From Desulfococcaceae bacterium (GTDB taxonomy: Bacteria; Desulfobacterota; Desulfobacteria; Desulfobacterales; Desulfosalsimonadaceae), in contig JAQYVU010000003.1 of assembly GCA_030145385.1 (NCBI GenBank), positions 1-64,000 of the forward strand: 64,000 nt of DNA. The letters are read 5' to 3'. The position numbers and the translations under genes were made by a program. This document shows, one piece after another, positions 43,990-53,639 of this stretch. Numbering within the stretch: the stretch's first letter is position 1; every line of letters begins with the position of its first letter. The notes below the pieces were generated by a model, which was not told the DNA's origin, searched no databases, and saw only the letters and a program-made list of their open reading frames with translations.

Positions 43990-44105
43990 TACACCTAAGG
44001 TGTCAAATGCTGCCTCGCATAGCTGACTATAGCGAAACAGTTTTTTCCTTGCATCTGCGGCAAGCATGGAAATCGTTCAATTTAGGTTGAATAATCGTAA
44101 CTTTT
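43990..44105 (-). repeat. palindromic repeat family C, copy 2 (partner of 28385-28490)
   Basis: GTCAAATGCTGCCTCGCATAG followed by an imperfect return arm (CTATAGCGAAACAG) and TTTTTTCCTTGCATCTGCGG. It matches the reverse complement of the moaE-moaC intergenic element, but several arm positions have decayed, so the hairpin is weaker here. Confidence 0.7.
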
Positions 44106-44180
44106 CAATAATTCCGGGCAATGATACGATAGGAGGTCGTAAAGCCCTCCACTACATAGCTTTGCAATTTATGCCGTAGT

Positions 44181-44199
44181 GGCGGGGTTTATCCCCGCC
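44181..44199. repeat. GC-rich hairpin upstream of galE
   Basis: GGCGGGG and CCCCGCC form a perfect 7-bp stem with loop TTTAT. With repeats B and C it makes 43603-44325 a 720-bp non-coding block made almost only of palindromic elements. No gene is visible in that block. Confidence 0.6.
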
Positions 44200-44325
44200 A
44201 GATACCGGATCAACGTTTTGTTCAAGGTTATTGAGAACGTACGAATAATTATATTTACGGTTCAGTTTTTTCCGTGGGAAATTAAAGTGTTGCGCAAAGG
44301 GCATGAGGGAGGCTAATCAGAGACA

Positions 44326-45336
44326 ATGAATATTTTACTCACAGGCGGTGCGGGCTACATTGGGAGTCATACTTGCGTTATACTCCTGGAGCAGGGATAT
44401 GATGTCATTGTTGTTGATAATTTGTGCAACAGCCAGGTCACATCCTTAAAACGGGTTGAACAAATCACTGGCAAAAAAATTCTTTTTTACCAGGAAGATC
44501 TATGCAATCCGGCAGGCGTTGATGAAATTTTCAGGCAAAATTCAATTGACGCTGTGATTCATTTTGCCGGGTTGAAAAGTGTTGCAGAGTCCGTTGATCA
44601 GCCCTTGAGATATTATCAGAACAATATTGACGGGACATTGGTTCTGTGTGAAGTCATGCAGGCCAATGGAGTTAAAAGCCTGGTGTTCAGTTCGTCTGCC
44701 ACTGTATACGGCAACCCGGAATCGGTGCCGATTAATGAGAATGCGCCGGTTGGAGCATTTAACCCCTATGGCCGGTCCAAACTTTTCATTGAAAAGATAT
44801 TAACAGATCTTTATTTTGCTGATAAATCATGGAATATTTCTCTGCTCCGTTACTTTAATCCGGTGGGTGCCCATCCCAGCGGGCTGATCGGTGAGGATCC
44901 GTTTGGCCTGCCGAATAATTTAATGCCGTATATTAGTCAGGTCGCCGTAGGTAAGATCCCGGAATTACAGATTTTCGGTGATGATTATGAAACGCCGGAC
45001 GGAACAGGGGTTCGGGATTATATTCATGTGATGGATCTGGCGCAAGGCCATTTAGGGGCTCTGGAAAAGCTTGCATCCGACCCCGGCCTTGTCACATATA
45101 ATCTGGGTACCGGCAAAGGATTCAGTGTCCTGGAAATGGTGGCTGCTTTTGAAAAGGCTGCTGGCAAAAAAATTCCTTATAAAATTGTGGGACGCCGGCC
45201 GGGAGATATCCCCACCTGTTATGCAAATCCTTCTTTTGCTGAAAAAGAACTCGGCTGGACCGCCCGTCGGGGCATTGATGAGATGTGTGCCGATGCCTGG
45301 CGATGGCAGTCGATGAACCCAAAGGGGTATGTTTAG
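44326..45336 (+). CDS. galE: UDP-glucose 4-epimerase
   Basis: 336 aa short-chain dehydrogenase. NAD-binding [10 protein letters not shown] at residues 7-16, SSSATVYG, catalytic Tyr-x3-Lys in [12 protein letters not shown], and [12 protein letters not shown] near the C-terminus. It interconverts UDP-glucose and UDP-galactose for glycan synthesis. GGGAGG lies upstream. It opens the polysaccharide region, followed by an oppositely oriented ABC transporter gene. A second galE-like gene is at 51649. Confidence 0.94.
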   Translation: MNILLTGGAGYIGSHTCVILLEQGYDVIVVDNLCNSQVTSLKRVEQITGKKILFYQEDLCNPAGVDEIFRQNSIDAVIHFAGLKSVAESVDQPLRYYQNNIDGTLVLCEVMQANGVKSLVFSSSATVYGNPESVPINENAPVGAFNPYGRSKLFIEKILTDLYFADKSWNISLLRYFNPVGAHPSGLIGEDPFGLPNNLMPYISQVAVGKIPELQIFGDDYETPDGTGVRDYIHVMDLAQGHLGALEKLASDPGLVTYNLGTGKGFSVLEMVAAFEKAAGKKIPYKIVGRRPGDIPTCYANPSFAEKELGWTARRGIDEMCADAWRWQSMNPKGYV

Positions 45337-45357
45337 ATAAACCAATAATTCTGATTG

Positions 45358-47184
45358 TTAAAGATGCTGAAAACATCCGGCCTGCTTTTCAAATAAATGG
45401 GCGTAATATCCGTTTTGCCGCATCAAATCCTGATGGGTGCCCTGTTCAATGATTCGGCCGTTTTTTAATGCTATAATCCGATCCGCCATCTGGACTGTGG
45501 AGAACCGGTGGCTGATCAGGACCGCGCTTTTGTTTTTTAGCATAGCTTTGAACCGGCTGAATATTTCATATTCAATGATCGGATCAAGACTGCTGGTGGG
45601 TTCGTCAAGCACAATCAGCCGGGCATCCCGCATAAAAGCCCGGGCGATGGCGATCATTTGCCATTGGCCGAGACTGAGTTCAACTCCATTTTTGAAAAGT
45701 TTACCCAAAATCGTTTGATATCCTTTGGGAAGAGACTGGATGATTTGATCGGCACCGGCATTGCAAGCCGCACGTCGCACAGACTCCGGGTCTGAGGATG
45801 CCAAATCCAGGTTTCCAAATCGGATATTATCATTAACAGTCAGGTGATATTGAACAAAATCCTGAAAAATTACACTGAGTTCATGACGAAGTTCTTTGGT
45901 GTTAAATCTGTCAAGGGATATCCTTTCCAGTGAAATTTGTCCCTGTGTGGGATCATAGAGCCGGCACAATAACTTCGCTAAAGTGGTTTTGCCTGATCCG
46001 TTTTCCCCGACAAGTGCGACCACCTCCCCTGGTTTGATATCAAAAGTGATATCTTTTAAAACCATTTGATCTGTACTGGGGTAGCGAAACCAGACCCTGT
46101 CAAATGCAATGCCGTTCTGAAGCTGTTTGGGAATCGGCCGCGGCGATGCCGGATCCTTTATTCGGGACTCCACATCCAGAAATTCATAAAGATAGGACAG
46201 AAACAGGTTGTTTTCATACAAATCAGCCATATTTTTGAGAAGGTTACGTAAAAAGGTCAGACCTCGCTGGAATGCCTGAAAGAACATGACCATATCGCCC
46301 AGCGTGATGAAACCCAGTACCGCGCGGTACGCGATGGCCCCCAAAGCTGCAAAAACCCCAAGTGTGCCCAGCGCCTGCGTAAAGAAATCTGCAATTGCGC
46401 GATGCCGTGTTATGGTTAGTTGCTCCTGACGAAGAAGCTGCCGGACATTGGCGAATTGTGCGGAGATTTCATTCCCGATACCAAACAGCCGGACTTCTTT
46501 GGCGTGGATGTTGCCAGTCAGTATCCAGTTAAAATACATGGCCTTCCGATTTTCCGGTGTCCGTTCCCGGTGCCAGAGAAACATTTTCCGGGAAAATTTT
46601 ATCCGTACCAGTATCCCGGGTGCGGCAGCGGCAAATAAAATGACGGTGACCCCCCAATGAAACGACATGAGAAGTGCTGCCATGGCCAGCAGGGAGATAC
46701 TGTTTTGGGATAACAGCATCAATGTATTGACAATTTCCGTGGGCCGGAAAGGGCCTTCCCGCTGAGCCTGGTGTAGAGTGTCGAAATATTTAGGGTTTTC
46801 ATAATAGTCCAGGTCAACATCCATTGATTTGGCATGCAGGACATCATACATCCGGTCGCTGACAGTGAGGCTCAAGCCTTCCTGGACCAGGTTGGACAGG
46901 GCTTGTATAAAAATTTGAAATATGGCCACACCGCCGGCCAATGCAATATAGAAAAGCACTTCGCCAAGCGCTGCTGCAGAATCCTGTGCGCCAATTGAAG
47001 CGGTAACAGAATCCACAATCAGTTTCATCAGATAAATGGCGACCAGTGGTAATGTCCCTTGCAGCAAGACAAACATTGACGAACATATAAACCAGCCCGG
47101 CCCGGCCTGCCAGACAAATCTGACCGCCCGGTCCAGCCGGACTGTATGGCGGAGCCTGTTTTTTATTGATGCGTAAGTGCTCAT
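45358..47184 (-). CDS. ABC transporter, fused permease and ATPase
   Basis: 608 aa half-transporter: six TM segments in residues 25-310, ATPase domain at 350-600 with Walker A VGENGSGKTT, signature LSLGQWQMIAIARA, Walker B LIVLDEPTSSLD and H-loop ISHRFSTV. The signature LSLGQ rather than LSGGQ marks a subgroup that I associate with peptide/natural-product exporters. It should work as a homodimer exporting a lipid, peptide or oligosaccharide. It is convergent with galE and not in an operon with the polysaccharide genes. Confidence 0.9.
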   Translation of the reverse strand: MSTYASIKNRLRHTVRLDRAVRFVWQAGPGWFICSSMFVLLQGTLPLVAIYLMKLIVDSVTASIGAQDSAAALGEVLFYIALAGGVAIFQIFIQALSNLVQEGLSLTVSDRMYDVLHAKSMDVDLDYYENPKYFDTLHQAQREGPFRPTEIVNTLMLLSQNSISLLAMAALLMSFHWGVTVILFAAAAPGILVRIKFSRKMFLWHRERTPENRKAMYFNWILTGNIHAKEVRLFGIGNEISAQFANVRQLLRQEQLTITRHRAIADFFTQALGTLGVFAALGAIAYRAVLGFITLGDMVMFFQAFQRGLTFLRNLLKNMADLYENNLFLSYLYEFLDVESRIKDPASPRPIPKQLQNGIAFDRVWFRYPSTDQMVLKDITFDIKPGEVVALVGENGSGKTTLAKLLCRLYDPTQGQISLERISLDRFNTKELRHELSVIFQDFVQYHLTVNDNIRFGNLDLASSDPESVRRAACNAGADQIIQSLPKGYQTILGKLFKNGVELSLGQWQMIAIARAFMRDARLIVLDEPTSSLDPIIEYEIFSRFKAMLKNKSAVLISHRFSTVQMADRIIALKNGRIIEQGTHQDLMRQNGYYAHLFEKQAGCFQHL

Positions 47185-47788
47185 AATGTCGAATGTTTTT
47201 ATCTGGGGAGCAATTCATGGGGCGGTGTGCCTTCTTTCATCCGCCCGAGCAATAAATTGAATCGCTTCAGACTTTTGGGTGAATTTTCCCCGGAATACAC
47301 GGGACCCTCACTTTGTCATTCAATTGCCCGTGAATATGTTTGTGCCCAGTATTTAAGTCTTCAATATTTAAGAATATATTACGTTATTTGTCGTTTAAGT
47401 GTCAATATCAAATTATATGCTGCTATGCGGTGTCGGCCTGTTTATAATTGTACTCAACCCGGTTTTGATGAAGGTTTATGCTTATAGGTGTTTGTCCTAC
47501 AAGCATATATGTAATATGTGTCTGGGTATAGAGTGTATTATTAAAAAAAATAAATAGATGGATATCCTTGTAATTAAAAAACTTGAGTTGCTTAAGACAG
47601 CACTTTGTGCAAATATTTATTAATTGTGTTTGGTTTAAAGCCGGTGATTTGCATGGAAAGTTTCTTTTTAAAATTATTACCACAGCAGCGCATACATTAA
47701 GAGGCAATAATTATTTTTGGTATATCCGGATATGACAGTGGGTATTAAAATATAATTTTCAAATTTTTCTATATGTTAATATAAAGTT
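47185..47788. other. AT-rich intergenic region upstream of the polysaccharide operon
   Basis: 604 bp without a credible gene; the ORFs in it have no ribosome-binding site or recognisable content. I looked for an ops/JUMPstart element (GGCGGTAGC-like) upstream of the NusG-like gene and did not find one. The last 80 bp are very AT-rich and contain TATATCCGGATAT, a possible operator-like palindrome. It presumably holds the operon promoter. Confidence 0.5.
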
Positions 47789-48346
47789 ATGACCATACCG
47801 ATTAAGCAGAATCCGGAATCTCTTTATCCGGCAGATATTTTGAACACGATCCCAAAAGATAAGCCCTGGCGTGTAGCTCACACCAAAAGCCGGCGTGAAA
47901 AAGCGCTGGCCCACTATCTGGCCCGGGCAGGGATTGGTTATTATCTGCCCATGTTCAGCCGTCAGCAATCGGGTAATAAACGGGTCCGATACAGTTTAAT
48001 TCCGGTTTTTAATGGGTATCTTTTTTTTCAGGCTGATGATGTTGATCGTCATAAAGCTATGCGCTCCAATCATATTGCCCGGATTATTGATGTGGGCGAT
48101 GAAAATAAACTTATCCAGGAACTCAGCCAGATTGAAAAAGCGATTTCCGGGAACACGAAAGTTTATCCTTACGATTTTATCTGTAAAGGCCAGTGGGTGC
48201 GTGTTAAAAAAGGCCCGTTGAAAGGTGTGGAAGGCCGGATTGTAAGAAAAGACAACAATTACAGGCTGGTGCTTTCTGTGGAAAGTATAATGCAGTCAAT
48301 ATGTGTTTCAATTGAAGCGGATCAGGTGGAACCGTTTACTAACTGA
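47789..48346 (+). CDS. NusG/UpxY-like transcription antiterminator of the polysaccharide locus
   Basis: 185 aa. The NGN domain starts KPWRVAHTKSRREKALAHYL with GIGYYLPMFSRQ, and a KOW domain follows (FICKGQWVRVKKGPLKGVEG). Specialised NusG paralogues of this type (RfaH, UpxY, LoaP) accompany long capsule and natural-product operons and let RNA polymerase read through them. Its position as first gene before about 15 kb of plus-strand glycan genes agrees. No clear Shine-Dalgarno is seen before ATG 47789. Confidence 0.88.
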   Translation: MTIPIKQNPESLYPADILNTIPKDKPWRVAHTKSRREKALAHYLARAGIGYYLPMFSRQQSGNKRVRYSLIPVFNGYLFFQADDVDRHKAMRSNHIARIIDVGDENKLIQELSQIEKAISGNTKVYPYDFICKGQWVRVKKGPLKGVEGRIVRKDNNYRLVLSVESIMQSICVSIEADQVEPFTN

Positions 48347-48418
48347 AAACAGATCGTATTGCCGCAAAAAAATGCCTTGGTGATTTGTCAGTTGAAAAAA
48401 TCATCAGGGCCTTCATAT

Positions 48419-49771
48419 ATGGACCCTTGCCAGTGGGCGGAAAAATTCGATCTGCCCCCGAAAGGGGCGGAGTGCGCATTGAATCCGATCTGCTCTGATA
48501 ATTTATTGCAAAATTGTAAAACAATGATCCCTGAACATAAAGTACTGATTGATTTTTTAAACAACCGGTTCGAAGTTTCCGACTTGGCAGGCTTTACCAC
48601 GGAAAACTGGGCCACTCTTTTATCCGAAGGCAGCCGTCACCGAATCGCTCCTTTGCTGTACAGCAAGATCAAACTGGCCGATGCAGAATCAATATTCCCG
48701 AAAGACGTGGTCCGGAAACTTCAGAAAAAATATCTGGCGACTGCCTATCGAAACACAGTGCTGTTTCATCAGTTAAACGAATTGATTGCTCGTTTGAACA
48801 ATCAAGACATCCCTGTTATTCTTTTAAAAGGTGCGCATCTGGCAGAGTATCTATACAAGGACATTTCACTTCGGCCCATGTCGGATTTGGATATCCTGGT
48901 CAGGGAAGAGGACCTTTCCGAAGCAGTCCAAATCGCCTTTAACGCCGGTTACCAGTTCTTTTGTGATAATAATCCTGAAAAAGAAAAAGCCAATAAGGAC
49001 TATGATTACGGTATAATGCCGGATTTTATTCATTTTCAGGCTCTGCTCCATCCGGAAACAAAATGTATGCTTGAAATTCATTGTTTCATTTCAAGTGAAA
49101 GCAGTCCTTTTAAAATACCTCCATCTGAAATTTGGCAGTCTGCACAACCTTCAGTTTTAAATGAAAATGCAGTATTCCTTTTAGCTCCGGAAGATCTGAT
49201 CATCCATTTGTGTTTGCATGCGGCCTACGACCACCTGTTTGATTTTGGGTTGAGTGCTTTTTATGACATCTCAATAACAATAAAGCATTATGGGGAAAAA
49301 ATAGATTGGCAGGAGATATCCCGCCGGTCTGGTCAATGGCGAACAAATCAGTGTCTTCTTTTGGCACTATATTTTACAAAAAAATGGTTGGGTGCAAGCA
49401 TCCCGGAGGAGATATTTGAAAATTTTCGCATCGGCAAGATGGTTTATTTTGCAGAAGAACGAATCTTCAAAACATTCGTGACTGACCCGCTGCACCAGCA
49501 TTATACTCAGTGGCGCAACCGAAAGGGTTTGCGTGATAAGATACGCTATGTTTTGAATGTGCTGTTCCCGTCCCGGGATTTTATGGCAAACCGGTATTTG
49601 CAACCTAAAAATTCCCGGTTTTTATTCGGCAGTTATTTTTTTCGGTTTTTTCAGGCTTTCAAAGGAATCTGTGAAATAGCAAAAACGGTGCTACATGATG
49701 GCCGGTATGCTTCCCGCATCAATCGGGGGGATAATGACTTCCGCTTGAAAAAATGGCTGATAAAATCGTAA
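48419..49771 (+). CDS. NTP_transf_5-type nucleotidyltransferase family protein
   Basis: About 450 aa from ATG 48419 (AGGG upstream); TTG 48359 and ATG 48524 are alternatives and the domain itself starts near 48540. The family signature is visible as IPVILLKGAHLAEYLYKDIS then RPMSDLDILVREED, with the Asp-x-Asp metal pair. Relatives occur in polysaccharide and peptide natural-product clusters; their reaction is not known to me. It follows the NusG-like gene directly, so it is part of the glycan operon. Confidence 0.8.
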   Translation: MDPCQWAEKFDLPPKGAECALNPICSDNLLQNCKTMIPEHKVLIDFLNNRFEVSDLAGFTTENWATLLSEGSRHRIAPLLYSKIKLADAESIFPKDVVRKLQKKYLATAYRNTVLFHQLNELIARLNNQDIPVILLKGAHLAEYLYKDISLRPMSDLDILVREEDLSEAVQIAFNAGYQFFCDNNPEKEKANKDYDYGIMPDFIHFQALLHPETKCMLEIHCFISSESSPFKIPPSEIWQSAQPSVLNENAVFLLAPEDLIIHLCLHAAYDHLFDFGLSAFYDISITIKHYGEKIDWQEISRRSGQWRTNQCLLLALYFTKKWLGASIPEEIFENFRIGKMVYFAEERIFKTFVTDPLHQHYTQWRNRKGLRDKIRYVLNVLFPSRDFMANRYLQPKNSRFLFGSYFFRFFQAFKGICEIAKTVLHDGRYASRINRGDNDFRLKKWLIKS

Positions 49772-49905
49772 GCAGTTTATCTCAACACGGACAAACAGGA
49801 TCAAATATTTGTTAAAATGGACAAAAAATGCTTATTTCATGAACCTTTTTTTGTGTTAAGTTAACGGAATAATACCAATAAATTCTATAAAGGTAAAATA
49901 ATATT

Positions 49906-50853
49906 ATGCATTTAATTAAGCGAATCCTTGTCACCGGCGGCGCTGGTTTTCTTGGGTCTCACCTCTGTGCTCGTTTGTTAAACGAAGGCCATGATGTAAT
50001 CTGCGCGGACAATTTTTTTACCGGCACCAAAAATAATGTGATCAAGTTGCTGGATAATCCCCATTTTGAGATAATGCGACATGACGTAACATTTCCGCTG
50101 TACGTGGAGGTTGATGAAATTTATAATCTGGCCTGCCCGGCGTCGCCGATTCACTACCAGCATGATCCGGTACAAACAACAAAGACCAGTGTCCATGGCG
50201 CCATTAACATGCTGGGACTTGCAAAACGGGTAAAAGCTAAAATTTTTCAGGCGTCAACTTCTGAAGTGTACGGCGATCCTCAAGTCCATCCTCAGCAGGA
50301 ATCTTACTGGGGACATGTAAATCCCATTGGATTCCGCTCCTGCTATGATGAGGGAAAACGCTGTGCGGAAACTCTGTTTTTCGATTATTGGCGGCAGCAT
50401 CAACTCCGAATCAAAGTGGCCCGTATTTTTAATACCTATGGCCCTCATATGCATCCCAACGATGGCCGGGTAGTTTCCAATTTTATTGTGCAGGCACTTC
50501 AAAATGAACCTATCACCATCTATGGTGACGGTTCTCAGTCCCGTTCCTTTTGTTATGTGGATGATCTGATTGAAGCGTTTGTCCTGTTAATGGACACAGC
50601 AGACGACGTTACCGGCCCGATTAATATGGGCAATCCGAATGAATTTACCATTTTAGAACTGGCGGAAAAAGTAATTGACCTTACCGGCTCAAAGTCAAAA
50701 CTCATAAACAACCCATTGCCAACAGACGACCCGACTCAACGTCAGCCGGACATTACACTTGCCAAAGAAAAGCTTGGATGGGAACCTAAAATTGAGCTGG
50801 AAGAAGGGCTGAAAAATACCATCGATTATTTTGAACAGTTGATGCAGAATTAA
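49906..50853 (+). CDS. uxs: UDP-glucuronate decarboxylase (UDP-xylose synthase)
   Basis: 315 aa extended [23 protein letters not shown], then [11 protein letters not shown] and [23 protein letters not shown] (in parts) are diagnostic for the UXS group; the active site is [11 protein letters not shown] with Tyr-x3-Lys. It converts UDP-glucuronate to UDP-xylose, suggesting pentose in the glycan. After it comes a degraded gene and non-coding DNA up to 51648. Confidence 0.92.
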   Translation: MHLIKRILVTGGAGFLGSHLCARLLNEGHDVICADNFFTGTKNNVIKLLDNPHFEIMRHDVTFPLYVEVDEIYNLACPASPIHYQHDPVQTTKTSVHGAINMLGLAKRVKAKIFQASTSEVYGDPQVHPQQESYWGHVNPIGFRSCYDEGKRCAETLFFDYWRQHQLRIKVARIFNTYGPHMHPNDGRVVSNFIVQALQNEPITIYGDGSQSRSFCYVDDLIEAFVLLMDTADDVTGPINMGNPNEFTILELAEKVIDLTGSKSKLINNPLPTDDPTQRQPDITLAKEKLGWEPKIELEEGLKNTIDYFEQLMQN

Positions 50854-51100
50854 ACCAGAAGTTTATATCGATTATTCAACTGCTTGCAATCATCAATATA
50901 AAAAAATAAAATCGACTATTTTGCATTGTTTTGCTGAATTGTCATGACTTTTATGCAAATTGTTGCAGAATAGCCAAAAAATAACTTAATAACAAATTTT
51001 TAGAAAAAGTTCATGAAACGATAGCAGGCAGAATATATTATAAAAGATGCACGAAAGAATTTACAATTCAGTATTTAAACCAAATCGAGGAAATGAAGAA

Positions 51101-51393
51101 ATGGCTGTTTCAAAAGATGCCATCATTAGGGACGTGAGAAGCTATATCGCTGAACTCAGAAAGCATTGCTTTTCGGGTCTTGGGCCAAGGGTTCAGCCCG
51201 GGAAGAAAGTGATGTGGATGTTGCTTTGATCTCGAAAACTTTTTCGGGTGACCGTTTTCAGGACAGACGGGAAATCGTGCCTCTGCGCAGATTAATAAAT
51301 AATTGTATAGAGCCTATGCTTTTACTCCCTATACCTTTGAAATGAGGTAATCTTGTGGATGAGATTATCAGGCACGGAGAGGAAATTTCCTGA
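51101..51393 (+). pseudogene. MNT-type nucleotidyltransferase remnant with several frameshifts
   Basis: The start MAVSKDAIIRDVRSYIAEL is in one frame, then a short deletion moves the frame to FGSWAKGSAREESDVDVALI, which holds the GS...DxD motif of minimal nucleotidyltransferases, and after about 51310 further shifts are needed to read PFTPYTFEM and LVDEIIRHGEEIS before the TGA at 51391-51393. It has at least three lesions. Such proteins are the MntA antitoxin half of HEPN-MNT systems or solitary; no HEPN gene is near. Clearly non-functional. Confidence 0.75.
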
Positions 51394-51648
51394 CGATTTT
51401 CAGGCGCATTTTTTATTTCGTGATTTTGACGTTCAATTGGCGCTTGGAATATTTCTAAATTATTTGATTGTCGAAAAGAATCGGTTTACTAAAACCCTTT
51501 TAAAGGGCTCTCTCAGAATTTTCCCCCATAAATTTTTTCAGCGTTCCTGTCGATCTCAAGCAAAGCGGGCGAGAATACATCTTATTCATTGTTTTATCTG
51601 TGTTCATCTGCGTGTGTCTGCGGCTAATTTTAAATGGTTTTAAAAATG
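51394..51648. other. non-coding spacer with a TCTGYG periodic repeat
   Basis: No credible gene. At 51596-51626 three roughly 10-base units with TCTGTG, TCTGCG and TCTGCG follow each other just before the second galE. The overlapping 96-aa frame through this region has no RBS and no recognisable content. Confidence 0.45.
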
Positions 51649-52656
51649 TCACACAATCAAAAACGAATACTTGTTACCGGCGGGGCCGGATATATCGGAA
51701 GTCATGCCTGTAAAGCTCTTTCTGCGGTCGGCTATACGCCGATTACTTATGACAATCTGGTTTACGGGCATCCATGGGCAGTCAAATGGGGGCCTCTTGA
51801 AAAAGGGGATATCCTGGATCGGGATCGTTTGGATGAGGTGATTGCCGCCTACCAGCCGGAGGCAGTGATGCATTTTGCAGCATATGCCTATGTGGGAGAG
51901 TCGGTTGAGAACCCGGGCAAGTATTACCGAAACAACATGGCCGGCGCATTGACCCTGCTGGAGGCCCTGCGGGACCATCAAATCGATAAATTTATTTTTT
52001 CCAGCACCTGTGCCACCTATGGGATGCCGCAGAAAATGCCCATTTCAGAAGACCATTCCCAGCTTCCAATCAATCCTTATGGGAATTCAAAGCTCATGGT
52101 CGAACAGATGCTCAAAGATTTTCATGCGGCCCACGGCATTCGTTCGATTTCCCTTCGGTATTTTAATGCGGCCGGGGCCGATTCTGATGGTGAAATCGGT
52201 GAAAAGCATGATCCGGAAACGCATCTGATTCCATTGATTTTAGATGTCGCCGCTGGGAAGCGATCACAGATCACCATCTTTGGAGATGATTATGATACAC
52301 CCGACGGCACATGTATCCGGGATTATATCCATGTCACCGATATCGCGGAGGCACATATTCTGGCCTTGGAAAAGTTAAAAAGCATGAATGGTGCCTGTGC
52401 CTATAACTTGGGAAATGGAAAAGGGTTTTCCGTTAATGAGGTGATCGAGACCACTCGGAAAGTAACCAAATGCAGTATTCCGGTGCAAATCGGCCAGCGC
52501 CGTGCCGGTGATCCCGCTCGCTTGGTGGGAGATGCCACGCTGATTCGGAATGAACTGGGCTGGAAACCAGCATTTTCGGATCTCATATCAATTGTTGAAA
52601 CCGCCTGGAACTGGCATAAGAACCGGTTGATACTCGAAAAAAATATAATATGCTGA
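51649..52656 (+). CDS. galE: UDP-glucose 4-epimerase paralogue
   Basis: 335 aa from ATG 51649 ([13 protein letters not shown]); an ATG 15 bp earlier lacks support. It has [23 protein letters not shown]-like FSSTCATYGMPQ, catalytic NPYGNSKLMVEQ and YFNAAGADSDGEIGE, the last typical of the arabinose/galactose epimerase branch. It diverges enough from the galE at 44326 that UDP-arabinose or another 4-epimerisation is possible, which would fit with the UDP-xylose synthase nearby. Confidence 0.92.
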   Translation, partial: SHNQKRILVTGGAGYIGSHACKALSAVGYTPITYDNLVYGHPWAVKWGPLEKGDILDRDRLDEVIAAYQPEAVMHFAAYAYVGESVENPGKYYRNNMAGALTLLEALRDHQIDKFIFSSTCATYGMPQKMPISEDHSQLPINPYGNSKLMVEQMLKDFHAAHGIRSISLRYFNAAGADSDGEIGEKHDPETHLIPLILDVAAGKRSQITIFGDDYDTPDGTCIRDYIHVTDIAEAHILALEKLKSMNGACAYNLGNGKGFSVNEVIETTRKVTKCSIPVQIGQRRAGDPARLVGDATLIRNELGWKPAFSDLISIVETAWNWHKNRLILEKNIIC

Positions 52657-52740
52657 AATGAGGTTTTCTTTTAGCTTGTCATCGTCAGCAGGGTTTAATG
52701 TCAATTTTATAGGCATATTGTTAATTAAATCGGTGAAAAA

Positions 52741-53583
52741 ATGAAATATATCTATATCGCTGGCCTGGAACATAGTGGAACCACACTCACGGACCACCTT
52801 TTAAGTCAGCATCCGAAAGTCATTGGCTTGGGGGAAATAGCTTCTTTTTTTTCTCCAACACACATGAATCACTATATGGAGAAATGGGGAAAGTATTCAG
52901 ATGTAAAGTTGTGTTCTTGCGGTACAACATGGGATAAATGTAGATTCTGGAAACATTTAGTCCATTTAAATGGCCTGAATTCTAATGATTCACTAGTTAA
53001 TAAATACCGATTTTTAATTGATCACATCAGAAACTCTGTCGGTGAAGATGTCTGTATCGTTGATTCGTCAAAGTCACTAAATGTGCTGAAAACCTTAATT
53101 GACAATCATTCGATTATTAATATCCCTTTGGAAAATTTTCTTGTCATTTTTAATGTTAAAGACGTGCGTAGTTTTGTCATGTCAATAATGAATAAATCAG
53201 ATGCTGTGCGGTCATTCAGTAATGTTTTTAGAAGCTTCAACTTGTGGGTAGGTAAGAATATACAATTTGCAGATTATCTTGAAAACCGGAATGTAAATTT
53301 TTCCATCAATCTCTACGAGCGATTTTGTAGTGACCCCGATCTGTTTATTGGTAATCAAATAGAAAATGTAGGGCTTACTTTACATAAAAGACTTGATGTC
53401 AGTCACAACAACTCCCATATCGCAATGGGTAATAAAAACTTCATAATGCGGAATCGAAGTAAAGTGAAGTACGATTTCAGGTGGTATAATGATGAACTGA
53501 TAAATTTTATTTATTTAATCCATCGCAAAGCCCGTATTCTCAATAAAAAAATGTATTTACTCACCGACGAGACTTCTTCTTGA
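52741..53583 (+). CDS. sulfotransferase family protein
   Basis: 280 aa, soluble. The PAPS 5'-phosphosulfate loop is GLEHSGTTLTDHLLSQHP near the N-terminus, and the 3'-phosphate motif is NVKDVRSFVMSIMN. A CSCG...C pair at residues about 58-68 (LCSCGTTWDKC) is typical of a bacterial subgroup. It should transfer sulfate from PAPS to the glycan or another acceptor. Low GC relative to its neighbours suggests acquisition with the polysaccharide locus. Confidence 0.82.
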   Translation: MKYIYIAGLEHSGTTLTDHLLSQHPKVIGLGEIASFFSPTHMNHYMEKWGKYSDVKLCSCGTTWDKCRFWKHLVHLNGLNSNDSLVNKYRFLIDHIRNSVGEDVCIVDSSKSLNVLKTLIDNHSIINIPLENFLVIFNVKDVRSFVMSIMNKSDAVRSFSNVFRSFNLWVGKNIQFADYLENRNVNFSINLYERFCSDPDLFIGNQIENVGLTLHKRLDVSHNNSHIAMGNKNFIMRNRSKVKYDFRWYNDELINFIYLIHRKARILNKKMYLLTDETSS

Positions 53584-53639
53584 TCGGCCAATATATATGT
53601 TTTGATGTAGGCAGGTGTCACAAAAGGTCATTTTAAAAT

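Noticed and set aside
47185..47788. ops/JUMPstart element before the NusG-like gene
   Set aside because: I looked for GGCGGTAGC-like sequence on both strands and found none; recruitment may use another signal.
45358..49771. Lasso-peptide-type cluster (ABC transporter with LSLGQ signature plus NTP_transf_5 protein)
   Set aside because: Both family types occur in such clusters, but no asparagine-synthetase-like cyclase, transglutaminase-like protease or precursor peptide could be found here; the polysaccharide reading is better supported.
51353..51643. 96-aa ORF before the second galE
   Set aside because: It starts in the end of the nucleotidyltransferase pseudogene and covers non-coding repeat-like DNA; no motif and no RBS.
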